7,363 nucleotides of DNA, taken from the NCBI GenBank assembly GCA_964612995.1, contig CAZTGE010000177.1:1-7363 (forward strand), written 5' to 3'. The position numbers and the translations under genes were made by a program. Below the pieces are notes generated by a model. The model was not told the DNA's origin. It did not search any database and saw only the letters and a program-made list of their open reading frames with translations. The DNA is from SLQH01 sp964612995. Its GTDB lineage: Bacteria > Planctomycetota > UBA11346. Below, piece after piece: positions 1-6,588 of the stretch (within the stretch, counting starts at the first letter, position 1; each line of letters opens with the position of its first letter).

Positions 1-11
1 AAGCCAGAGGG

Positions 12-52
12 GTAGGTCCTCACGCAGTGAGGACCGTAGGGGCGAAGCCCCT
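12..52 (+). repeat. Tandem REP-like hairpins with GTAG feet
   Basis: Two perfect hairpins lie head to tail. The first has an 8-bp stem, GTCCTCAC (16-23) pairing with GTGAGGAC (27-34), around a GCA triloop. The second has AGGGGC (38-43) pairing with GCCCCT (47-52) around a GAA triloop. Each is preceded by or overlaps GTAG (12-15 and 36-39), the tetranucleotide at the 5' foot of REP elements mobilised by RAYT/TnpA-REP proteins. They lie just past the metallophosphoesterase stop codon, so they could also stop its transcript or protect its 3' end, though no T-tract follows on either strand. The stems are seen directly; the REP assignment is inference. Confidence 0.5.
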
Positions 53-89
53 GAGCAGTTGCGCGCTGAATTGAAACGCGGCGGCGCGC

Positions 90-854
90 TCAGGTTCGGG
101 GCAGCTCGACCAGCTCGCCGGCGTCGGTGTCGTAGAACTGCCACCGTTGCAGCCCATCGAGCGCCGGCAGGCTGACGAAACGGGCGCCCCCGAGTTCGAT
201 CGCGTGCGCTTCGTGGAAATGACCGAACACCCACACGGGCGGACGATGGCGCAGGCGGCGCCACAGCCGTTCGAGTTGGCGCTCACCGCAATCGTTCTCG
301 TGCCCGGGATCGAAGCCGCGCCAGATCACGTGTTCGCGCAGCAGGTGCGCCAGGCGCGGATTGCCGCGCATGCCGATCCCGATCCCGGTGGGGCAGGAAT
401 GGGTCACCAGCAGGCGCGGACGCAGACGATCGAACAGTTCGACCGCGGCACCGATCTGGTCGACGGTCAGGTAATTGCTGGTCCCGCGACGCGGACTGCC
501 ACGCTGCGGCCGATCGACGTTCAACGCGCCGCCGAGGAAGCCGACGCCACACCCGTCGAAGACGCGCACCGACGGCCGCGGCTGGTAGAACAGGTTGTGC
601 CGGGCCCAGCGCTCGGCTGCGCCGCTGCGCTCACGGCGGGCGAGCAGACGGTGGTTCTCGTGGTTGCCACAGACCGCATACACGGGCACAACGAACTGCG
701 GCAACGGCCGGCGTGGCCCGACGAAGCGGCGATAGAAGCCGAAGTCACCGGCCTGGCACGCCGCCGCGATGCCGAGCCGGTCCCGGGCCTGCACCAGGAT
801 CTGCGCCAGCAGCTCGAGCTGGCCGTGCACGTCTCCGAGCAGCAGGATCCGCAC
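90..854 (-). CDS. Calcineurin-like metallophosphoesterase
   Basis: A 254-residue protein of the calcineurin-like metallophosphoesterase superfamily, which hydrolyses phosphomonoesters or phosphodiesters at a two-metal centre. All family motifs appear in order: GDVHG (D8, H10), GDFGF (D37), GNHE (N64, H65), VTHSCPTG (H152) and GHFH (H212, H214). There is no signal peptide or membrane segment, so it should be cytoplasmic. The second motif is GDFGFYRR rather than GDxxDRG, which argues against a PrpA/ApaH-type protein phosphatase or Ap4A hydrolase. The substrate cannot be read from the sequence. The start is a GTG, chosen because the family's N-terminal beta-strand and GDVHG follow at once and a GGAG (859-862) lies 4 nt upstream. 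It begins 10 nt after the stop of the upstream nucleotidyltransferase gene, so the two are very probably cotranscribed and the upstream promoter drives both. It could reverse whatever modification the upstream enzyme makes, but that is a guess. Confidence 0.9.
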   Translation of the reverse strand: MRILLLGDVHGQLELLAQILVQARDRLGIAAACQAGDFGFYRRFVGPRRPLPQFVVPVYAVCGNHENHRLLARRERSGAAERWARHNLFYQPRPSVRVFDGCGVGFLGGALNVDRPQRGSPRRGTSNYLTVDQIGAAVELFDRLRPRLLVTHSCPTGIGIGMRGNPRLAHLLREHVIWRGFDPGHENDCGERQLERLWRRLRHRPPVWVFGHFHEAHAIELGGARFVSLPALDGLQRWQFYDTDAGELVELPRT

Positions 855-864
855 GCCGCTCCGC

Positions 865-3441
865 TCAGGCCTGCCGCGCGAAGTCGTAGCGCAGACGCGA
901 TTGCATCGTGCTCAGATGCGCGAAGACCATGCGCAACAGGGCATGGTCCCACCGGCTGAGCTCATCGAGCTCGAGCAGGTTGTCCGGCACTCGGCCCTCG
1001 GCGAGGCGCGCCTCCTGATGGCGCAGGCGCAATTCGGTGAGCAGATCGAAGGCCTCGGCCAGATCGCGACACGAGGCTGGCGTGAGGACGCCGGCGTCGC
1101 GCAGCGCGCGCAGCCGACGCGGCGTGTGTAGTTCGTGAATGCCGTGGCGCAGCGCGTAGATGCGGGCAAAGTCGACCAGATGGTTCAGCGGCTGCTTGAC
1201 GTCGAGCACCGGACCACGTTCAGGCCGCTCTTCGGCCCGCAGGCCACCGAACAGACTCAGAGGCGGGCGGTAGTCGAGGATCCGGCCTGCGAGTTGGAGG
1301 AAGAACAGGTCGCGCCCCCGCGCCGCGCCGAGGACGTGGCTGCGCAGCGCGCTGGCCAGATCCGGATCGCCGTGGACGCAACGGAAGTCGAAGAAGATGC
1401 CCACGTCGATCAGGTCCTGGCGATCGGGAGCGAAAATCCAGCCGGTGAAGGTCTTCTGCCACTGCGCCAGGGGCAGACACCACTTGGGATTGCGGGCCAT
1501 GGCCTCGCCTCTGCACAGCGCGTAGCCGGCGGCGGCGTAGGCCTGGTTGATCGCTTCGGCGAAGGCGTGGAACCAGGACCGCGTGGCCACGGGATCGTCA
1601 CCCTCGGCGGCGTAGACCAGGGCGTTGTCCTGATCGGTGATCAGGCTCTGCTCTCCGCGACCCTGGCTGCCGATGACCATGAAGGCAAAGGCACAAGGCG
1701 CCGGCCCACGCTGCTGCACGACCAGCTGGATGATCCGCGCCAGGATGCTGTCGGCGAGCCGTGAGCCCAGGGCGGTGACCAGCCGCCCGGCGGTGCCCGC
1801 CCGCAGCAGCGCCTGCTGGGTCAATGCGACCTCGTGCTGGAGATCCTGCAGATCTTCGACCCGCGTGCAGCGCGCGATACGCGCGGCGAGATTCGCCGGG
1901 GCCGCATGCAGGGGCCGCAGCAGATCGCGCCACCCCAGCGTGCCGGTGATCCGCGATCGGGCGTCACGCACCGCCAGCGTCGCGCCCGGCGACTCGAGCA
2001 GGCGATCGAGGCAGGCCGCCACGCTCGCGTCGGCCGCTATCACCGGGATCGGCGCGCGCATCACCGTATAGGCCAGACTCTCGGGCGCGAGTGCGTCGTC
2101 GGCGAGCCGCCGCCCGAGCTCACTCGGCTCGAGCAGCCCGGCGTCGCCGCCGTCGGGCCCGGTGAGGATCGCCGCCGCATCGCCACAGGCGGCGAGCGCC
2201 TCGCCGAGCGGGGAATCGAGCGGCAGCCGGATCGCCGGCCGGGCCAGATCGCGGCACGGCCGCTCGAGCACCCGCGCGCCGGCCTCGAGATCGGCGATGC
2301 GATCGGCCAGGTCGTGGGCCCGGTTCTCGTGAGCGGCGAGTTCGGCGCGCAACCGGATCAGCTCGTCATCCGATTCCGCGCCCCGGCCATGCGTGGGGTC
2401 GCGCAGGGTGAGGATGATGCCGTCGCGATCGAGCACCTCGATCCGCGCCACGCTGACCAGCAATTCGACACGGCGTCCGTCCTCCAGATGGACCCCGACC
2501 TCCTGCGGCCGCGGCTGCTCGCCGCCCGAGGTGACGGCCGCGAGGATCGCCGCGCCTTTCTCCCCGCTCAACAGCGCGCTCAGCTCGCGGCCATCGACCG
2601 CGTCCTCGGCCACGCCGAGCAGGGCGCAGGCGGTGGCGTTGGCATCGGTCACCCGGCCGTCGACCGCCAGGAGGACTCCCTCGCGGCTGGCTTCGACCAG
2701 CGCGCGGTAGCGCTCGCGCGAGCGGCGCAATGCGTCGCCCGCCGCACGGTGGCGTAGCTCGACGCGCCAGTGGCGCCAGGTGGTGAACAGCAACAGCATC
2801 GCGATCACGGCGGTGATCATCAGCGAGATCCGGGTCAGACGCCGGGTGACCGTCGCCACCTCCTGGCGCACGTCCTCGAGATACATCCCGCTGCCGATGA
2901 CCCAGCCCCAGGGCTCGAACAAGCGGACGTAGCTGAGCTTGGGCACCACCCGCCCCGGCTCGTCCTTCCACTGCCACATGTAGTCGATGTAGGCCTCGTC
3001 GGTCGGGCTCTCGCGCACCGCCTCGGTGTAGGCCACGAACAGGCGCTTGCCGTGCGGATCGGTGAACCCGCTCAAGTCGAGACCTTCGAGGTCCTCACGG
3101 TAGGGATGCATGATCATCCGCGGATGCAGATCGGTGATCCAGAGGTAGTCGCGATCGCGATCGCCGTAGCGCATCGCGCGGATCAAGGCCACCGCCTCCT
3201 GCTGCGCCTCGGTGGAACTGAGCCTGCCGGCGGCCTCGTCCTCTGCGAAATGTCGCAACAGGTTCCATGCCGAGTGCGTCAGCTCGCGGATCATCTCACG
3301 CTTGCGTGCGATCAGCGCCTGTTCGGTCGCAGGAACGATGATCGCATGGATCGCGATCACGAACAGGGCCACCGCACAGGCCGGCGGCAAGGCGATCCGC
3401 ACCAGGGCGAAAAGACGGTGGTCGCGCTGAGGATGCTGCAT
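865..3441 (-). CDS. Membrane Cache-PAS-CBS-DUF294 nucleotidyltransferase sensor
   Basis: A protein of 858 residues from the chosen start. Visible order: membrane helix (about 11-37), extracytoplasmic Cache domain (about 38-200, with DYLWITDLHPRMIMHP at 98-113 and WGWVIGSGMYLEDV at 178-191), second helix (203-220), PAS-like domain (about 240-350), a short charged coiled coil (355-390), a degenerate CBS pair (about 392-510), a DUF294 nucleotidyltransferase core with GSQGRGEQSLITDQDNAL (591-608; likely metal ligands D603 and D605), and the DUF294 C-terminal domain (about 700-855). Known: DUF294 proteins are GlnD-related nucleotidyltransferases, often with CBS domains, and commonly neighbour acetate-type symporter genes, as here. 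Inferred: a receptor for a small carboxylate whose output is nucleotidyl transfer. An upstream in-frame ATG at 3549 would give 894 residues. I reject it because its 36 extra residues are translated through a palindromic repeat, it lacks a Shine-Dalgarno site, and family-like sequence begins at 3441. The SD for 3441 is only a weak AGGA 12 nt upstream. I see no convincing promoter. Confidence 0.88.
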   Translation of the reverse strand: MQHPQRDHRLFALVRIALPPACAVALFVIAIHAIIVPATEQALIARKREMIRELTHSAWNLLRHFAEDEAAGRLSSTEAQQEAVALIRAMRYGDRDRDYLWITDLHPRMIMHPYREDLEGLDLSGFTDPHGKRLFVAYTEAVRESPTDEAYIDYMWQWKDEPGRVVPKLSYVRLFEPWGWVIGSGMYLEDVRQEVATVTRRLTRISLMITAVIAMLLLFTTWRHWRVELRHRAAGDALRRSRERYRALVEASREGVLLAVDGRVTDANATACALLGVAEDAVDGRELSALLSGEKGAAILAAVTSGGEQPRPQEVGVHLEDGRRVELLVSVARIEVLDRDGIILTLRDPTHGRGAESDDELIRLRAELAAHENRAHDLADRIADLEAGARVLERPCRDLARPAIRLPLDSPLGEALAACGDAAAILTGPDGGDAGLLEPSELGRRLADDALAPESLAYTVMRAPIPVIAADASVAACLDRLLESPGATLAVRDARSRITGTLGWRDLLRPLHAAPANLAARIARCTRVEDLQDLQHEVALTQQALLRAGTAGRLVTALGSRLADSILARIIQLVVQQRGPAPCAFAFMVIGSQGRGEQSLITDQDNALVYAAEGDDPVATRSWFHAFAEAINQAYAAAGYALCRGEAMARNPKWCLPLAQWQKTFTGWIFAPDRQDLIDVGIFFDFRCVHGDPDLASALRSHVLGAARGRDLFFLQLAGRILDYRPPLSLFGGLRAEERPERGPVLDVKQPLNHLVDFARIYALRHGIHELHTPRRLRALRDAGVLTPASCRDLAEAFDLLTELRLRHQEARLAEGRVPDNLLELDELSRWDHALLRMVFAHLSTMQSRLRYDFARQA

Positions 3442-3506
3442 CGCGCCGGCCGATCCTATGTTCTTCCCGGCCCGACGCCATGACCACGTGCGATGCGAAA
3501 CACCTA

Positions 3507-3539
3507 TGACGCCCCCTTCAGAGGGGGCAGCGCACCCTC
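3507..3539. repeat. Palindromic dispersed repeat, copy A
   Basis: Two alternative, overlapping stem-loops. GCCCCCT (3511-3517) pairs with AGGGGGC (3522-3528), or GAGGGGGC (3521-3528) pairs with GCACCCTC (3532-3539) with one mismatch around AGC. The first 22 bases (3507-3528) match 6342-6363 at 19 of 22 positions in the same orientation, so this is one of at least two copies. It lies just upstream of the sensor gene start, between the two divergent transcription units. The mutually exclusive stems would let it act as a 5' leader switch if transcribed, but nothing shows that it does. Confidence 0.6.
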
Positions 3540-3603
3540 TGATGACCATGCCGCCGGAGCGCTGGTGACTGGGTGGCCGACCTGTGAAACCGTGCTTCGT
3601 CTC

Positions 3604-3631
3604 TTGCGCCCTGATCGTTGCCGCCTATAGC
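3604..3631 (+). promoter_or_regulatory. Possible sigma70 promoter for DUF485-symporter operon
   Basis: TTGCGC (3604-3609) and TATAGC (3626-3631) are separated by 16 bp, each matching 4 of 6 consensus bases. They lie 54 nt before the ATG of the DUF485 gene in the divergent intergenic region 3442-3684. No sigma54 -24/-12 element and no clear activator operator was found. Weak matches of this kind arise by chance, so this is only the best candidate. Confidence 0.3.
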
Positions 3632-3684
3632 CGTGCCCTTCTACTGCCGCCATCCACGGCGCGCGATCTGGACAAGGAGCACGC

Positions 3685-4023
3685 ATGCTGCACGAACCCG
3701 CCTCCCAGAGCGGCCCCGATCCAGCAGCCGATTACAAGACGAAGCTCGGCGTGATCATGTTCCTGCTCTATTGCGTGATCTATGCCGGCTTCGTGCTGCT
3801 GACCGTGCTCACCGAGGGTCGCGCGATGCAGGTCGTCAGCCTCGGCGGACTGAACATCGCCGTGCTCTACGGCATGGGCCTGATCATCTTCGCATTGATC
3901 CTGGCGCTGATCTATAGCGCGATGTGCACGGCCAAGGAACGCGAGCTCGGGGTCGGGCCAACCGCCGCGCCCGCTCCCCAGCAGCCGGCGACCAACAACG
4001 ACGATGAGGAGGCCCGGTCGTGA
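3685..4023 (+). CDS. DUF485 small membrane protein (YjcH-like)
   Basis: A 112-residue inner-membrane protein with two predicted helices (about 22-42 and 56-79), a short polar N-terminus, and an Ala/Pro-rich then acidic tail (about 90-112). The Y-x-GF pattern in the first helix (IYAGF, 32-36) and GLNIAVLYGMGLIIF (55-69) with a terminal LIYSAM in the second resemble the DUF485 family. In enteric bacteria that family is represented by YjcH, encoded between acs and actP. The role is unproven; a small accessory subunit of the symporter is the usual guess and fits the gene order. The ATG has an AAGGAG (3674-3679) 5 nt upstream. Its TGA overlaps the symporter's GTG start (GTGA), implying translational coupling. 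A related small family, DUF4212, also precedes symporters of this class, but the motifs here look more like DUF485. Confidence 0.82.
   Translation: MLHEPASQSGPDPAADYKTKLGVIMFLLYCVIYAGFVLLTVLTEGRAMQVVSLGGLNIAVLYGMGLIIFALILALIYSAMCTAKERELGVGPTAAPAPQQPATNNDDEEARS
4006..4012 (+). promoter_or_regulatory. Ribosome-binding site of the symporter
   Basis: GAGGAGG lies 7 nt before the GTG at 4020, inside the last codons of the DUF485 gene. This near-perfect site fixes the GTG as the symporter start and makes the 4-bp GTGA stop/start overlap functional. Confidence 0.75.
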
Positions 4024-6002
4024 GCGGCGAGATCAACATCATTGCGATCACCATCTTTTCGGCCTTCGTGGTCTTCGTCATCGGCCTGTCGTTCCACCTC
4101 GGACGACGGGCCAAGTCAGCCGCCGGCTACTTCGCCGCTGGTGGCCAGATCCACTGGGGCGTCAACGGCGTCAGCTTCGCTGGCGACTACCTGTCGGCCG
4201 CGTCCTTCCTCGGCATCTGCGGCCTGATCGCCACCGTCGGCTACGATGGCTTCCTCTACTCCATCGGCTACCTCGCCGGCTGGATCGTAGCGCTGTTCGT
4301 GGTCGCCGAACCCATGAAGCGCCTCGGCAAGTACACCTTCACCGATGCGCTCGACAGCACCTTCAACCATCGCGGCATCAAACTCGCCGCCGCCATCTCG
4401 ACGCTGGTGGTGTCGATCTTCTACCTCATCCCGCAGATGGTCGGCGCCGGCGTGCTGGTCACCCCCCTGCTCGGCCTGCCGCACTGGGTCGGCGTGACGA
4501 TGGTCGGCGCGATCGTGATCACCATCGTCGCCACCGCCGGTATGGCCTCGACCACCTACGTCCAGTTCCTCAAGGGCGGGTTGCTGATCGTGTTCTCGAC
4601 CATCCTCGTCGGCGCGGTGCTCATGCGCGGACTGAGCACCGACGTGAGCCAGGGCGGCATCGACGGTCAGCACGCCTTCGTTCCCGCGAAGGTGCGCGCC
4701 ACCATCGACAACGATGGGGTCTATGCCCTGGAGTCGGAAGACCTCACCGAGCGCGGCTTCGATCCGGAGCTGCACAAACCCGGCAATTCGGTCGTGGGCG
4801 AAAATTCCGGGATCCTGTTCCTGCCCACCGGCGAAGGCGAGAACCTGACCTGGTGGAAGGTGGAGCAGGAGGGCGAGAGCGACAACCGCGCGCTGCTCAA
4901 GCAGTGCCAGTGGGTCAGCGGCGAACTGGTCAACGGCCGCGAAGGCGATGTCTACGACATGCATCTGGCCGGCCGCCTGACCGCGATCGCCGGTATGAGC
5001 GTCAAAGAGGAATCCGCCGGCACCGGTCCGATCGGCCCGGTGGGCTACCTGGCCAAGCTCGGGCACAAAGACACCGTGTTCGAACAGTGGAAGAACGACC
5101 AGCTCGACGCCAACGGCCGCGAATACACCGTCGCCTATCCCAAGCTCACCCCCGGCAACGATATCATGAAACCCGGGGTGAAGTTCAAACTGAAGGATCC
5201 GATCGACAAGTGGACCTTCATCTCGCTGATGCTGGCGCTGTTCTGCGGCACCGCGGCCCTGCCGCACATCCTCATCCGCTACTACACGGTACCCAGCCCG
5301 GCCGCGGCGCGCAAGTCGACCATCGTCGCCATCGCCTCGATCGGCTTCTTCTACGTCCTGACGCTGTTCATGGGCCTGGGCGGTGCGATCAACGGCGTGC
5401 TGATCCCGGCACCGGGCAAGGGCAACATGGCCGCCCCCCTGCTGGCCAACAGCTTCGGCTCGGTGCTCTTCGCGATCATCTCGGCCATCGCCTTCGCCAC
5501 CGTGCTCGGCACCGTGTCCGGGCTGATCGTCGCCTCGTCGGGCGCGGTCGCCCACGACCTGCTCGACCGTTACGCCCAGATGGAAATGACCGAGAAACAG
5601 AAGGTCGTCGCCGGCAAGGTCGCCGCGATCGTCGTCGGGGTGATCGCCATCATCCTGGGTATCGTGTTCGAGAACTTCAACGTCAGCTTCCTCGTCGGCT
5701 GGGCCTTCGCCGTCGCCGCCTCGGCCAACCTCCCGGCGATCCTGATGCTGTTGTTCTGGAAGAAGACCACCGCGCAGGGCATCGTCGCCTCGATCGTGAT
5801 CGGTATCGTCGCCGCGCTCGGGATCATCCTCACCGGCCCCGAAGTCTTCGTCAAACTCTACGGGATGGCGCGCGAGGACTCGCTCCACGGCCTCGGCCAG
5901 CCAGGCATCATCTCGATCCCCCTCAGCTTCATCGTGCTGGTGGTGGTGTCGTTGATGACGCAGAAGCCCAAGGCGCAGATAGCGGTACCGACGCAGACCT
6001 GA
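4020..6002 (+). CDS. ActP-like cation/acetate symporter (SSS family)
   Basis: A 660-residue sodium:solute symporter that probably imports acetate or another short carboxylate with a cation across the inner membrane. Thirteen hydrophobic segments can be traced: about 5-24, 47-72, 78-98, 120-150, 155-175, 183-204, 397-420, 433-455, 475-505, 527-548, 552-577, 584-604 and 628-646. ActP-type signatures include FAGDYLSAASFLGI (53-66), FYLIPQMVGAGVLVTPLLGL (134-153), GMASTTYVQFLKGG (174-187), GTAALPHILIRYYTV (410-424) and LGTVSGLIVASSGAVAHDLL (496-515). It is about 110 residues longer than E. coli ActP. The extra length is a hydrophilic stretch between helices 6 and 7 (about 205-395), predicted to be periplasmic by the family's N-out topology. 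The gene is coupled to the DUF485 gene and divergent from a sensor gene that may monitor the same substrate. No acs lies in this window. The substrate is inferred from family resemblance; pyruvate or propionate are alternatives. Confidence 0.9.
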   Translation: MSGEINIIAITIFSAFVVFVIGLSFHLGRRAKSAAGYFAAGGQIHWGVNGVSFAGDYLSAASFLGICGLIATVGYDGFLYSIGYLAGWIVALFVVAEPMKRLGKYTFTDALDSTFNHRGIKLAAAISTLVVSIFYLIPQMVGAGVLVTPLLGLPHWVGVTMVGAIVITIVATAGMASTTYVQFLKGGLLIVFSTILVGAVLMRGLSTDVSQGGIDGQHAFVPAKVRATIDNDGVYALESEDLTERGFDPELHKPGNSVVGENSGILFLPTGEGENLTWWKVEQEGESDNRALLKQCQWVSGELVNGREGDVYDMHLAGRLTAIAGMSVKEESAGTGPIGPVGYLAKLGHKDTVFEQWKNDQLDANGREYTVAYPKLTPGNDIMKPGVKFKLKDPIDKWTFISLMLALFCGTAALPHILIRYYTVPSPAAARKSTIVAIASIGFFYVLTLFMGLGGAINGVLIPAPGKGNMAAPLLANSFGSVLFAIISAIAFATVLGTVSGLIVASSGAVAHDLLDRYAQMEMTEKQKVVAGKVAAIVVGVIAIILGIVFENFNVSFLVGWAFAVAASANLPAILMLLFWKKTTAQGIVASIVIGIVAALGIILTGPEVFVKLYGMAREDSLHGLGQPGIISIPLSFIVLVVVSLMTQKPKAQIAVPTQT

Positions 6003-6019
6003 ACGCCGACCGGGTCATT

Positions 6020-6049
6020 CCACGCGGATCCCGACGGCGATCCGCGTGG
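6020..6049. terminator. Hairpin between convergent genes
   Basis: A perfect 11-bp stem, CCACGCGGATC (6020-6030) pairing with GATCCGCGTGG (6039-6049), with an 8-nt loop. It starts 18 nt after the symporter stop and is followed by a second small hairpin, GGGCCC (6048-6053) with GGGCCC (6057-6062). The convergent small gene ends at 6084, so one structure could serve both transcripts. Neither strand has a T-tract after the stem, so it is either an imperfect terminator or a 3'-end stabiliser. Confidence 0.5.
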
Positions 6050-6083
6050 GCCCGCCGGGCCCCAGACGCCACCCGCGAGCGGT

Positions 6084-6266
6084 TCAGTCCATCCGCTGCT
6101 GCAGGCGCAGGTCCAGTTGCATGCCGCCATACGGCCGCGCTGGCACGGCGCGGGAAGGCCTGGCGAACAACAACCACGGGACCACCTGGGCCATACCCAG
6201 CGGCAAGCCGATCGGACCTTGGAACAAGCTGTTCGACAGCAGGCCGAGAACCAACACCATACCCAT
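6084..6266 (-). CDS. Small hydrophobic protein, family not recognised
   Basis: A 60-residue product I cannot place in a family. The first 36 residues are hydrophobic (MGMVLVLGLLSNSLF, then GPIGLPLGMAQVVPWLLF), with Gly/Pro in the middle. That gives one membrane helix or a short helical hairpin. The tail (37-60) is basic then polar (RPSRAVPARPYGG, ending in LRLQQRMD). It looks genuine because GAGGAGGT sits 6 nt before the ATG at 6266, the codons follow the neighbours' G/C-ending preference, and the gene ends neatly before the hairpin shared with the symporter. The frame stays open upstream to 6389, but that extension runs into a palindromic repeat and should not be used. It is convergent to the symporter, so there is no operon link. 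No good promoter was recognised upstream. Confidence 0.6.
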   Translation of the reverse strand: MGMVLVLGLLSNSLFQGPIGLPLGMAQVVPWLLFARPSRAVPARPYGGMQLDLRLQQRMD

Positions 6267-6272
6267 GCGCAG

Positions 6273-6280
6273 ACCTCCTC
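6273..6280 (-). promoter_or_regulatory. Strong Shine-Dalgarno of the small protein gene
   Basis: On the minus strand this reads GAGGAGGT, almost fully complementary to the 16S rRNA 3' end, with a 6-nt spacer to the ATG at 6266. It is the main reason for accepting the 60-codon gene and for choosing that start. Confidence 0.65.
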
Positions 6281-6341
6281 GTCGCTCGACGGTGCGCGAG
6301 CTTCGAGCGGCTTCGCCCCCAGTGCAAGCGCCGAACACGGG

Positions 6342-6374
6342 TGATGCTCCCCTCAGAGGGGGCGCTGCCCCCTC
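6342..6374. repeat. Palindromic dispersed repeat, copy B
   Basis: GAGGGGGC (6356-6363) pairs perfectly with GCCCCCTC (6367-6374) around GCT. An alternative stem pairs CCCCT (6349-6353) with AGGGG (6357-6361). The first 22 bases match copy A at 3507-3528 with three differences, all pyrimidine transitions in the left arm; the right-hand arms are also related but with a different loop. It lies upstream of the small hydrophobic protein gene. Confidence 0.6.
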
Positions 6375-6464
6375 GCGCCTTCGGCGCACACCCCCCGGCC
6401 CCGGTCGTCACTCGCCAGCTACGCTGGCGTTTTCTGCGGCGCTACGCGCCATTTTCGCAGAAAA
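6375..6464. repeat. Cluster of short hairpins with GNA-type triloops
   Basis: Three perfect stem-loops lie within 90 bp: GCGCC (6375-6379) with GGCGC (6383-6387), loop TTC; CGCCAGC (6413-6419) with GCTGGCG (6423-6429), loop TAC; and GGCGC (6438-6442) with GCGCC (6446-6450), loop TAC. The last is nested inside TTTTCTGC (6430-6437) pairing with GCAGAAAA (6457-6464). Read on the minus strand the loops are GAA, GTA and GTA. Function unknown; they probably form one composite repeat with copy B, which directly adjoins them. Confidence 0.55.
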
Positions 6465-6588
6465 CCGTTCCTCGGTCGGCCGACCTGCTGTCCACGATGT
6501 GTGCCGTGCGAGCGCTTCACTGCGCGGTTTGAGGGCCTCGTCACGAGTGATGCTCTCACGTCGGGCCCGGCCGTCGTTCTCACCCCCT

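Noticed and set aside
12..52. Integron attC site or CRISPR repeat
   Set aside because: No R'/R'' core sites, integrase or cassette genes, and no spaced identical repeats are present.
147..959. 270-codon plus-strand frame opposite the phosphoesterase
   Set aside because: The minus strand carries all metallophosphoesterase motifs; this frame is its shadow.
3442..3549. 36-residue N-terminal extension of the sensor from the ATG at 3549
   Set aside because: It translates the palindromic repeat at 3507-3539, has no Shine-Dalgarno site, and precedes a normal membrane-anchor N-terminus.
3550..3684. Sigma54 promoter for the symporter operon
   Set aside because: Acetate permeases can be sigma54-regulated, but no TGGCAC-N5-TTGC-type element is visible here.
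4116..5888. 590-codon minus-strand open frame opposite the symporter
   Set aside because: Asp/Glu/Gly/His-rich composition is typical of the antisense of a G+C-rich membrane protein gene. It has no start signal or recognisable domain.
4004..6532. 842-codon plus-strand open frame overlapping the symporter
   Set aside because: It is an alternative frame of the symporter gene, rich in Arg, His and Pro, with no family motifs. The 4020 frame has clear membrane helices and ActP signatures.
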